A stretch of DNA of 64,000 bases, taken from positions 62,001 to 126,000 of the forward strand of contig NZ_JASJAV010000019.1 in the NCBI RefSeq assembly GCF_030066895.1, in the 5' to 3' direction. Within the stretch, counting starts at the first letter, position 1, and every line of letters begins with the position of its first letter. This DNA is from Breoghania sp. (lineage in GTDB: Bacteria > Pseudomonadota > Alphaproteobacteria > Rhizobiales > Stappiaceae). Positions 51,123 to 60,055 of this stretch are shown here, in pieces. The notes under the pieces are model-generated. The model was not told the DNA's origin, did not search any database, and was given only the letters and a program-made list of their open reading frames with translations. Position numbers and translations under genes: made by a program.

Positions 51123-54100
51123 CTACTCCGCAACCACCTTCACCGGCTCACCCACGCGGAAGGCTTCCAGCAAGGCATCGCGCTTCAGTGCGGCCTTCTC
51201 CATCACCTCGCGACGGATGTGACCGTAGCCGCGGATGGTGTCCGGCCACGCCGCCAGTTCGATCGCCGCCGCGTGGTTGTCGAAGCTCAAACCGCCCGTG
51301 ATCTCGTCGATCACCGCCATGCAGTCGTCGCGCAGCGCCAGTTCCGCCTTGCGGTCGGCCAACCGCGAGAACGGATCGATCGCCGTTCCGCGAATGCGGC
51401 GCATGCGGGCCAGAAGCCGGAAGGCACGCATCATCCACGGCCCAAAGACGCGCTTCCTTGCCTCGCCGGTCTTCGGATCCTCACCGCCGAAGATTGGTGG
51501 GGCGAGATGGAAGCTGACCTTCTTCCAGCCGGAGAACTGCGCCTCCATCTGACGCTGGAAGCTGCCGTCGGTGTAAAGCCGAGCGACCTCATATTCGTCC
51601 TTGATCGCCATCAGCTTGAAGAGATTGCGCGCCGCCATCTCGCTCAGCGCTGTGGAGCCGGGCACGGCCCCATTCCTCTGCCTGGCGCAGCTTCGACAAA
51701 CGATCGGCATAACCCTGCGCATAGGTCGCATCGTGATAGTCGACCAGGAAACGGGTGCGCCGCTCAATCATCTCCTCAAGGTTTTCCGAAATCCGGGCCG
51801 TGCCTTGCGCCTTGGCGGTCGGACGCGCGGTGAGCGCTTCCACCTTCTCATGATCGGCGGCAGCAAGCCGTCCCCAGCGGAAGGCGTCGCGGTTCATGGA
51901 AACCGCCACGCCGTTCATCTCAATCGCCTGCTCGATGGCTTCGGCCGACAGCGGAACGCCGCCCGCCTGCCAAGCATAGCCCAGCATGAACATGTTGGCC
52001 GCAATCGCATCGCCCATCAGCGCAGTCGCGATCTTCGTGGCTTCCACGAAATGCGAGGCGCCGGGTCTGGCCCGCTGGCCGATGGCATGGATCAGACGAC
52101 GACCGGGCAGCAAGAAATCGGCGTCATGGGTAAAGGAGCCGGGATAGATCTCATGCGTGTTGACGACGATGGTGGAACGTTCCGGATCTGCCGCCGACAG
52201 CACCTTGGCCGAGCCCGCCACCACGATATCGCAGCCGATGACGAGATCGGCAACCCCCGCGCCGACGCGGATGGAATTGATCGCGTCCGGATCCCCGGCG
52301 ATACGGATATGGCTGGTCACCGCCCCGCCCCTCTGGGCAAGACCCGCCATGTCGATGATGCCGGTGCCCTTGCCTCCCAGATGCGCGGCCATGCCGAGCA
52401 CCGCGCCGACGGTGACGACGCCCGTGCCGCCCACGCCGGTGAGAAGGATGGCGTAGGAACCGGGACCATCGAGCGTCGGAAGCTCAGGCGCGGCGAGACC
52501 GGAAATATCCGACCCGTCCATTTCAACCGCCCCCACCGGCTTCTTGCGCAGCTCCGCCCCTTCCACGGTGACGAAGCTCGGGCAGAAACCCTTCAGGCAC
52601 GAGAAGTCCTTGTTGCAGGTCGACTGATCGATCTGCCGCTTGCGACCGAATTCCGTCTCCAGCGGCTGAATGGCGACGCAGTTCGACTTCACGCCGCAAT
52701 CGCCGCAGCCCTCGCACACCAGCTCGTTGATGACCACGCGCTTGTCGGGATCGGGGAATGTGCCGCGCTCACGCCGGCGGCGCTTTTCCGCCGCGCACGT
52801 CTGATCATAGATCAGGATGGACAGCCCCTCGACGCCTGAGAGCTCCCGCTCCACGTCGAGAAGCTCGTCGCGGTGATGGATGGTCGTGCCCTTCCGCCAG
52901 CCGATCGAGGGTAGATACTTGCCCGGCTCGTCGGTGACGATGGCAATGCGGTTTGCGCCTTCGCCCGCCACCTGGGCGGCGATCTGCGGCACGGAGAGCC
53001 CACCGTCATGCGGCTGCCCACCGGTCATCGCGACCGCGTCGTTATAGAGAATCTTGTAGGTGACGTTGACGCGGGAGGCCGCGGCAGCCCGGATCGCCAG
53101 ATAGCCGGAACGGTTGTAGGTTCCATCGCCGAGATTCTGGAAGACGTGATCGCGGATGGAGAACGGCGCCTCGCCCACCCAGTTGGCGCCCTCGCCGCTC
53201 ATCTGGGTGTAGCCTTCCGTGTTGCGGTCCATCCACTGCGCCATGAAGTGACAGCCAATGCCGGCATAGGCGCGCGAGCCCTCCGACACCTGGGTGGAGG
53301 AATTGTGCGGGCACCCGGCGCAGAAATAGGGCGTGCGCACGGCCACGTCCTCGGTCTTGCGCAAGATCTCCTGAGCCTCGGCCAGATGGCGGGTGCGGGC
53401 GATCAGTTCCTCGTTGGGCGAGAACTTCGAAACCCGCTCGCCGATGGCAACCGCGATGTCGTTGGCCTCCAGCGCGCCCTTGGCAGGGAAGAGCCAGCGG
53501 CCCTCCTCGTCGCGCTTGCCGACGATGACCGGGGCGTCAGTGCGCCCGTAAAGGATCTCGCGCATCCGGCTCTCGATCAGGTCGCGCTTTTCCTCAACGA
53601 CGACAACTTCCTCCAACCCCTCAGCAAAGCGGCGGATATGGATATCCGTCCGGCTCCAGCGGCCAGGAGCACCCGACCTTGTAGAGCCGGATGCCGAAAT
53701 CGGCGCATTTCACCTCGTCGACCCCGAGACTGTCGAGCGTCTGCAGCACATCGAGCCAGCTCTTGCCCATCGACACGATGTCGATCCGCGGCTTCCTGCC
53801 GCCGGAATGGACGATCCGGTCGAGACCGTTAACAGTCAGATAGGTAAGGGCTGCGGGCAGCTTCACCTCGTGCAGCCGCGCCTCATGGGCAAGCGGCGGA
53901 TCGCCGATGCGGATATGCGGCCCGCCTTCGGGGAAGGCGAAATCGGGAAGATCGGGAGAGAACCGCGCAAGCGAGGCATAGACCGAGCCGGTCGATTCCT
54001 CGTTGTCCCTTGAAGCATTTCATGCCCGCCCACACCCCGGCGAACCGCGACAACGCCCAGCCATGCAGACCGTAATCGAGCATTTCCTGAACGCCCGCCG

Positions 54101-54622
54101 GGTTGAGGACCGGGATCATCGCATCGACGAAGGCATATTCGGACTGGTGTGCGGTGGTGGAAGCTTTCGCAGGTGTGGTCATCGCCCATCAGCGCCAGAA
54201 CGCCACCATGCGGGCTGGTTCCGGCCAGATTGGCATGGCGGAAGGCCATCGCCGGAACGGTCGACGCCCGGCCCCTTGCCGTACCAGATGCCGAAGACGC
54301 CCTTAACGCGCCCCTCGCCGCGCATGGCGCGACCTGCTGCGTGCCCCACAGGGCCGTGGCCGCCAGATCCTCGTTGATGGCGGGTTGAAAATGGATATCG
54401 CGCGGCGCCAGAAGCTTCTTGGCGCGTGAGAACTGCTGATCGAGCCCGCCCAGCGGCGAGCCGCGATAACCCGTGACAATAGCCGCCGGTGGAAAGACCC
54501 GCGGCCTCGTCCAGCGCCTTGCGCATCAACGCCAACCGTACCAGCGCCTGGGTTCCCGAGATGAAAACACGGTCGATATCAAAATCGTATTTGTCATCGA
54601 GGCGAACCGGCTTCAGGTGCAT
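51123..54622 (-). pseudogene. iorA: indolepyruvate ferredoxin oxidoreductase, fused alpha/gamma subunits (several frameshifts)
   Basis: Starts at ATG 54622 (MHLKPVRLDDKYDFDID). A fused IOR of about 1,160 residues: TPP-binding alpha part (GYRGSPLGGLDQQ, ALWGTQQV, GDDHTCES), the TPP motif region GDGTYNRSGYLAIRAA, Cys clusters CEGCGDCGVKSNC and CNKDFSCLKGFC for 4Fe-4S clusters, and the gamma part GVGGTGVVTVGAVLGMAA. It decarboxylates aryl-pyruvates with CoA to aryl-acetyl-CoA. Slips near 54480, 54200, 54010, 53660 and 51650. The 675-residue core from 53616 to 51650 is fully open. Separate, fused IORs of this type are typical of Alphaproteobacteria. Confidence 0.88.
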
Positions 54623-54961
54623 GTGATCTCCAATGTCGATTTCGAACAGGACGCAAGTCAGGCGAGGCGCGCGCAAAAGCTAATGAGAACGCTTGCGCTG
54701 CAGCGGCAGGGAGGGCCGCCGATCATGCCGTCGCCGACGGGGCCGGTCTGGGCAACCGGCCATGCGAGATCCTCCATAGCTTGGCCGAGAGGGAGGCAAC
54801 ACGTCAAATGGTTTATTGGAAATATATCGCATGAGATCCAGCAATTGAACTAAATGACCCTCAGGACGTTTTCCACATATGGATCAGATTATCCACAGTG
54901 TTCACCCACTTGAGAAAGCAAATTGTGCAGTGTTTCAGATTGAAAAACGAGAGAGGAATTC
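54623..54961. other. intergenic region between IOR and a small membrane-protein gene
   Basis: No larger gene supported. Contains divergent promoters in principle; the right side (54830-54930) is AT-rich. Confidence 0.35.
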
Positions 54962-55084
54962 ATGCGACGCATCCGTTTGCACGCGCCGGGTCAGACGATC
55001 TTCATTTTGCCGATCCCGCCCTTCTGGATGCTGGTTATCGGCTACGCAATTCTGGCACTGGGCTGCTGGATACGGAGGATTTAG
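54962..55084 (+). CDS. 40-residue single-helix membrane peptide
   Basis: ATG 54962 is preceded by GAGAGAGGAATTC, a good ribosome site. The product MRRIRLHAPGQTIFILPIP continues with a hydrophobic helix (PFWMLVIGYAILALGCW) and ends IRRI. Positive ends flank one helix, so it would be a short inner-membrane peptide. It is complete and unbroken. Function unknown; it lies divergent from IOR and convergent with the TRAP operon. Confidence 0.5.
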   Translation: MRRIRLHAPGQTIFILPIPPFWMLVIGYAILALGCWIRRI

Positions 55085-55098
55085 ACGCCCCCCAATCC

Positions 55099-55140
55099 CT
55101 CCGCCGGTCATCCCTGACTTGATCGGGGATGACGGCGGAG
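55099..55140. terminator. bidirectional hairpin between small ORF and dctM
   Basis: CTCCGCCGGTCATCCC and GGGGATGACGGCGGAG (55099-55140) form a long near-perfect stem with a 10-base loop. Sits between convergent genes; may terminate both. Confidence 0.5.
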
Positions 55141-55160
55141 GGGGCGGACGGTGTCGCGTC

Positions 55161-56757
55161 CTACCCGTAGATTACGTCTGGCAACCACGTCGCGATCTGC
55201 GGCAGGAACCAGATCAGCGCAAGCGCTGCGACCTGCAACAGCACATAGGGAATGATGCCCCTGTAAATCGCGGAAGTGCGCACGCTGTCGGGCGCCACCC
55301 CGCGCAGGTGGAACAGCGCAAAGCCGAAGGGCGGGGGGAGGAACGAGGTCTGCAGGTTGACCGCCATCATCACAGCCAGCCAGACCCGGCTCATCGGCTC
55401 GCCGCCGAGCATCTCCATCTTCAGAAGCACCGGCGCCACCAGCGGCACGACGACGAAGACAATCTCCAGAAAATCGAGAAAGAAACCGAGGACAAACATC
55501 ACCGCCATGACGGCCAGGACCGCGCCGAAGGTTCCGCCCGGCAGATCGGACAGTGCCGACTTGACCAGCTCCTCGCCGCCGAGATCGCCAAAGACCAGCG
55601 AGAAGAAACTCGCCCCGATGACGATGGCAAAGACCATCGAGGTGATCCGCACACTCTGGCGCGACACGTCTCCGAGAACGCCGGAACGGATGAGGCGCAC
55701 CAGCACCAGCGCAAAACTCGCCGCAAAGGCTACCGACAGGAAGACGGCAATGACGATTCCGACCATGTCGAAGGTCGGGATGTCGTCGCGCATGGGGCGC
55801 AGATCGACGAAGGATGTCAGAACAAGCAGGCCGATGAGATTAGGCAAAGGCGATGCGCACGGCACGGCTCGCACCGGTCGCCAGACGGTTTCCTGCCAGA
55901 AGCAGCGCGCCTGCCGCCCCCACGCCCGCGGCTTCCGTCGGCGTCGCGATGCCCGCCAGAATGGAGCCAAGCACGGCGACGATCAGCACCACCGGCGGCA
56001 TCAGGGCCGACAGAATCTCGCCCTTCGGCAAATCCTCGTCCTCGCTGACCATGGCGGGCGCGGCCTTGGGGCGGATCAATACCACGACCATCTGCCAGCC
56101 GATATAGAGGCTGACCAGCATCAACCCCGGCAGCAGCGCCCCGGCAAAGAGATCGCCGACAGAAACGGTATCGGGCGCGAAATTGCCCATCTCCATCTGC
56201 GCCTTCTGATAGGCGTTGGCGAGCTGATCACCGAGGATGACCAGCACGATGGAGGGCGGAATGATCTGGCCGAGCGTTCTGGTCGCCGCAATCCCGCCGC
56301 AGACAAGGACGGGCGAATAGCCGTTCCTCAGCATGGTCGGCAGCGACATCAGTCCCATCGTGACCACGGTCACCCCGACGATGCCGGTCGACGCCGCCAG
56401 GAGCGTGCCGACCAGCGTGACAGCCAGCGCCAGCCCACCGTTCATCCGCCCGAAAAGACGTCCCATCGATTCCAGCAGATCTTCCGCGATCCGCGATCGT
56501 TCGAGCACCACGTCCATGAAGATGAACAGCGGCACGACGACCAGCACTTCGTTGGTCATCTGGTCGAAGATGCGCAAGAGAAGTGCTGCAAGCGTGATCG
56601 AGGCGCCCGCGAAATGACCCAGCAGCGCGAAGACGAGCGCGATGCCCGCCAGCGTGAAGGCGACCGGAAAGCCCGACATCAGGAAGATGCAAGCCGCAAC
56701 GAACATCAGGATATCGAGAGAATGGACGAGATCGGTGGGATTGAGCAGCATGGACAT
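55161..56757 (-). pseudogene. dctM: TRAP transporter large permease DctM (one frameshift)
   Basis: Starts at ATG 56757, overlapping the dctQ stop (TGATG). Twelve-helix permease of the DctM family: VPLFIFMDVVLERSRIAEDLL, STGIVGVTVVTMGLMSLPTML, GTLGQ-type loop ATRTLGQIIPPSIVLVILGDQL, and SFLPPPFGFALFHLRGVAP near the end. The frame slips near 55845 (IAFA to NLIGLLVLTSFVDL). About 530 residues, longer than the usual 430. Imports organic acids coupled to the Na+ gradient; substrate unknown. Confidence 0.87.
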
Positions 56758-57344
56758 CACGCGACCTTCTCGCCGTCGACGCCCACCTCACGGGTGAAAC
56801 GGCGCAGGACGATCGAACTGCCTGCCAGCGCCAGAACCACCTTGAAGACGATGCCGATCCCCTGCAATGCCATCAGCCCGGCAAAGACCAGAATAAGCGT
56901 CTTGAGAAGGAAGATGGCCTGAATGCCGGAGGTCTCGCGCGAGCCTTCCAGGATCGACCAGGACCGCGCCACATAGGGCGTCGACACCCAGAGGATGACG
57001 CCGCACATGGGCAGCAGAAAGAAGATCATGCCCAACGTATCGACCAGCGCCCGGGTGCGCGGCCGGGCGTCCCGGTAGAGAATATCGACCCGCACATGGG
57101 CATCGACGGCCAGCGTGTAGGCACCCGCCAGCAGAAAGGTCGAGGCATGCAGGTAAACGATCGATTCCTGCATCCAGATGGAGCCGAGGCCGAAGACATA
57201 GCGCATCAGCACCACCGTCACCTGTATCACCACCATCAGGGGCATAGCCCAGGCGATACCTCGCCCGATGAGGGTATTGAGACGATCGATGGCGACGGCG
57301 ACGGCAAGCATAAGCAGAATCCCGGGGAAACCTTGCGTTCGCAT
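56757..57344 (-). CDS. dctQ: TRAP transporter small permease DctQ
   Basis: Intact, 195 residues from ATG 57344 (MRTQGFPGILLMLAVAVAID). Four membrane helices, with AMPLMVVIQVTVVLMRYVFG, the family-typical SIWMQESIVYLHASTFLL and HVRVDILYRDA, which identify DctQ. It forms the membrane complex with the following DctM. No dctP binding-protein gene is adjacent on the upstream side; a plus-strand gene group lies there instead. Confidence 0.88.
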   Translation of the reverse strand: MRTQGFPGILLMLAVAVAIDRLNTLIGRGIAWAMPLMVVIQVTVVLMRYVFGLGSIWMQESIVYLHASTFLLAGAYTLAVDAHVRVDILYRDARPRTRALVDTLGMIFFLLPMCGVILWVSTPYVARSWSILEGSRETSGIQAIFLLKTLILVFAGLMALQGIGIVFKVVLALAGSSIVLRRFTREVGVDGEKVA

Positions 57345-57527
57345 AGCACTGCGGGAGCGAAATAAAAACGGGCCATTGGTGCGGTTTTCTATTCCTTCCA
57401 AACCCCGCCCCGTTCTCCCTTGGGTTAATTGCCGCAACGGCATTTTACAGACACAATTGCGTAAATTTTCATTGAAAAAAGTATCTATATCTTCGCACAA
57501 CCGCACGAATTCTGTGGAGCAGCGGAC

Positions 57528-58016
57528 ATGCGCCGAAAATGCAAGGCCCTGCTGGCACTGGCATTTCTTTTCCCTGCGACCGCAGGGCACGCCTGCACGG
57601 GCGACATTGTCGCCTGCCTGACGGGCGGCTCCGAGACCACAAGCCGTCCCGGCTACTGGCATCATGTATTCAAGACGAACATCTACGGCGAACAATCCGC
57701 CTTTCAGAACCGCCTGCACTACGACCTCGCGTTCTCCCGCGGGCCGGAAGGTCAAGGGCGCCTTGAGAGCCGCTCCGGCAGTCTTCTCGTCTGTCCAATG
57801 ACCTGGGAAGTTACAGAGAGCGGAAAGATCGTTCTCGGCTACATGCTTCACGGACGCGAGTTGCAGATGCAAGTGACGGCCGCGACCTATCAGGGCGCGG
57901 ATCACAGCGACGTCACGTGCGGCTATCAAACCGCCAATCTCGTGATCACTCAGGCAATCAACCTGAATACGACGAACCTGATTACTAACTGCTACCACTG
58001 GGTGCAGGCACTGTGA
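57528..58016 (+). CDS. secreted Cys-containing protein of unknown function
   Basis: Intact, 162 residues: signal peptide (KALLALAFLFPATAGHA) then a mature part with Cys residues at CTGD, VACLTGG, LVCPMTW, DVTCGYQ and ITNCYHW. The even spread suggests disulfides in the periplasm. No family recognised. Its stop overlaps the GTG start of the next gene, so both are made together. Start context is weak but the signal peptide is convincing. Confidence 0.6.
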   Translation: MRRKCKALLALAFLFPATAGHACTGDIVACLTGGSETTSRPGYWHHVFKTNIYGEQSAFQNRLHYDLAFSRGPEGQGRLESRSGSLLVCPMTWEVTESGKIVLGYMLHGRELQMQVTAATYQGADHSDVTCGYQTANLVITQAINLNTTNLITNCYHWVQAL

Positions 58017-58623
58017 GTAAGTCCGCCCCCGAAAAGCTTGTCGCAGACAAACTCGTTGCCGAAGAGCCCGACACCGATGGCGCTTCGACATCACTGCGAA
58101 AGCGTATGCGGAGAATATTCGGAATCAGGTTTTTCAGCGAGGCCGCTTTGGCCGGTTTGCTGGGTTGGTTGTTTACCCTGTTCCTCACTGACTATCAGCA
58201 ACTCAGGGCGGAGGAGACCCGGCTGCTAGGATTAGCGCAGGACTATGTCGGTGCGGTCCACCAAATTCTCAGTCAACCGGAGCCCTCGGTGAAACGAGCG
58301 CCCGACCAGCGGCAGAACGACAGAGAGAAGTTCGCGACGGCCTCGGCAAAGCTTGCCGGTTTGCGGCGGGAGCTCGACACGTTCGCCCCAGGGTTGAGCA
58401 CGGATCTGCTGATATTCCATGCAAACCTGAAGATGGCCGTCGTCGGCGTCCACGGCACGCGGGAGACTCCGGAGGGAACGCTTACCGCGTTCGCTTTTCT
58501 TCGGGGGAATTCGCTCCGTTGAGTGCGCGCCTCGACCGGTGCCTCACACTCTATGAAACGCATAGCATCTTCGAATTCTTCCTTCGCATCACGATACGGC
58601 CCGTTGAAAGCTGCAGCGAATAG
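58013..58623 (+). pseudogene. single-pass membrane protein, translationally coupled (frameshift near the end)
   Basis: GTG start overlapping the previous stop (GTGA). N-terminal charged segment, one helix (FSEAALAGLLGWLFTLFLT, about residues 41-59), then a soluble helical domain (YQQLRAEETRLLGLAQDYVG and LAGLRRELDTFAPGLSTDLL). In the GGGGG run near 58505 the frame slips; the likely end is EFAPLSARLDRCLTLYETHS to PVESCSE with TAG at 58621. No family recognised. Probably a partner of the secreted Cys protein and the caspase-like protein. Confidence 0.5.
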
Positions 58624-58684
58624 CCTGTCCGGGACCGGCGTCTCTCGATCCTTGCCATTTGATCAAAGCACCTTGAGAGGCTCC

Positions 58685-59965
58685 ATGACTTTCATCTGCA
58701 TTCGAAGGATTTCGTACGCGGCGCTCGCGGTGCTGATGAGCGCGGGCGTAAGCACAGCAGCTGACCGTCCCGCTCCTGACGCCCGTCCTGTTCAACTCTA
58801 TTATCTCGCCGTGGGATCCGAGGACTATGCCTATGTCTCCGATCCCGAACGCGGCCGTGTGCAGCCTGAGGACGGCGCGCAAGGGCTTTTGGGACGGGTT
58901 TCGGCACCCGAACATTCCGCCCGGCGGGTCGCCGAAGCGCTGGAGGCCGCCGGGACACATTCGTGCATCCTGCTGACCTCCGACATCAGCAATGCGCCGG
59001 GCGAAGGACGCATCTCGCGCGAGGATGTCTTTTCCGCCCTCACCGCGCTGAAACGCCGGATCAGGCAAGATAAGGCAGAAAACCCGCGCATCGTCTTCTA
59101 TTTCATGGAGCACGGGTTCATGGGGCACGGGCTCGGAGATGCAGCAGGGCGCAATCTCTATCTCCTGTTCGGCAACCTGGAATTCACCAACAGCGCCGGT
59201 CAAAGCTTCACGCTCAGACTGATCAAGCGCGCAATCTGGAGCTGGGACGTGCTGTCCGCCCTCGTCTATTTCCGCGAAGACGACAGCATGCGCCATTTCG
59301 ACGATTTCGTTCCCAGCCAGCTTATGCCCGACATCACCGATTGGCAGGACACACAGGCGGCCTTGCGCCGACAGCAGGAATTGATCGACATAGATCGGCA
59401 ACGACGTGCGGAGAACGCATACCGCACGGACGGCAATCCGCTCGTTCCCTTCCTCGCCCTTTTCGACAATTGTTATGCCTCGGTGACCCAGGAACTGACC
59501 GGATTGGCGTCGATCGCTCCACTCGTCTTCCCCTTCTCCGCCCTGATGGATCAATCGCTGGCCAAACTGACCGACGAAGGCCTCGCGTTTTTCGCCGCAG
59601 AGCCCGGTCGTCAGATTTCCGATCTCGCCGACACGACGCGCGAAGGCTCGCAAGCAAACGCCCCGAGGATAGGATCGCTCGCCCGCCATCTCGTCGCCGT
59701 CATCGAGGCCCGACGCAAGGCCGGCAGGCCTCTCTCCGTTGCCGCGGTCGCGCACGTCTTCGGCCGGGGCGTTGCTCCGAACGAGTTCTCTTCGCCCATG
59801 CAGGAGGCGGCGAACTTTGCCGATTGGGTGCCATATGACGTGCCCGGTGCAAGATTAAAGGAGGACGTCACGGAGGTTGATCTCCTGCCCTTTTCCGGCA
59901 AGAACGCCGGGGCAACAGTCGAGCGCACCGGCACCGGCGCATCTCTCTCCACTTGTTGCGAATAG
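58685..59965 (+). CDS. secreted caspase-like (peptidase C14-type) protein
   Basis: Intact, about 426 residues from ATG 58685 with GAGAGG upstream and a signal peptide (RRISYAALAVLMSAGVSTAAD). The caspase fold is suggested by QLYYLAVGSEDYAYVSD (first strand), SCILLTSDISNAPGEG, then RIVFYFMEHGFMGH with the catalytic His and FLALFDNCYASV with the catalytic Cys in the D-x-C position. A further region AFFAAEPGRQISDLADTTRE holds nothing I recognise. It would act in the periplasm or outside. The function is unknown; the assignment rests on the two catalytic motifs. Confidence 0.62.
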   Translation: MTFICIRRISYAALAVLMSAGVSTAADRPAPDARPVQLYYLAVGSEDYAYVSDPERGRVQPEDGAQGLLGRVSAPEHSARRVAEALEAAGTHSCILLTSDISNAPGEGRISREDVFSALTALKRRIRQDKAENPRIVFYFMEHGFMGHGLGDAAGRNLYLLFGNLEFTNSAGQSFTLRLIKRAIWSWDVLSALVYFREDDSMRHFDDFVPSQLMPDITDWQDTQAALRRQQELIDIDRQRRAENAYRTDGNPLVPFLALFDNCYASVTQELTGLASIAPLVFPFSALMDQSLAKLTDEGLAFFAAEPGRQISDLADTTREGSQANAPRIGSLARHLVAVIEARRKAGRPLSVAAVAHVFGRGVAPNEFSSPMQEAANFADWVPYDVPGARLKEDVTEVDLLPFSGKNAGATVERTGTGASLSTCCE

Positions 59966-60055
59966 AAAAGCCGCTCAAGATCGAAACCTCGGGCGGCCTT
60001 TGATTTCAGAGGATCGAACCGGACCACAGCCACCCCGACCCGATCGACTTGTGGC
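59966..60055 (+). terminator. weak hairpin after the caspase-like gene
   Basis: GCCGCTC, 13 bases, GGGCGGC then CTTTGATTT: a 7-bp stem with one G-T pair and a short T-rich tail, just after the caspase-like stop at 59965. Confidence 0.4.
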
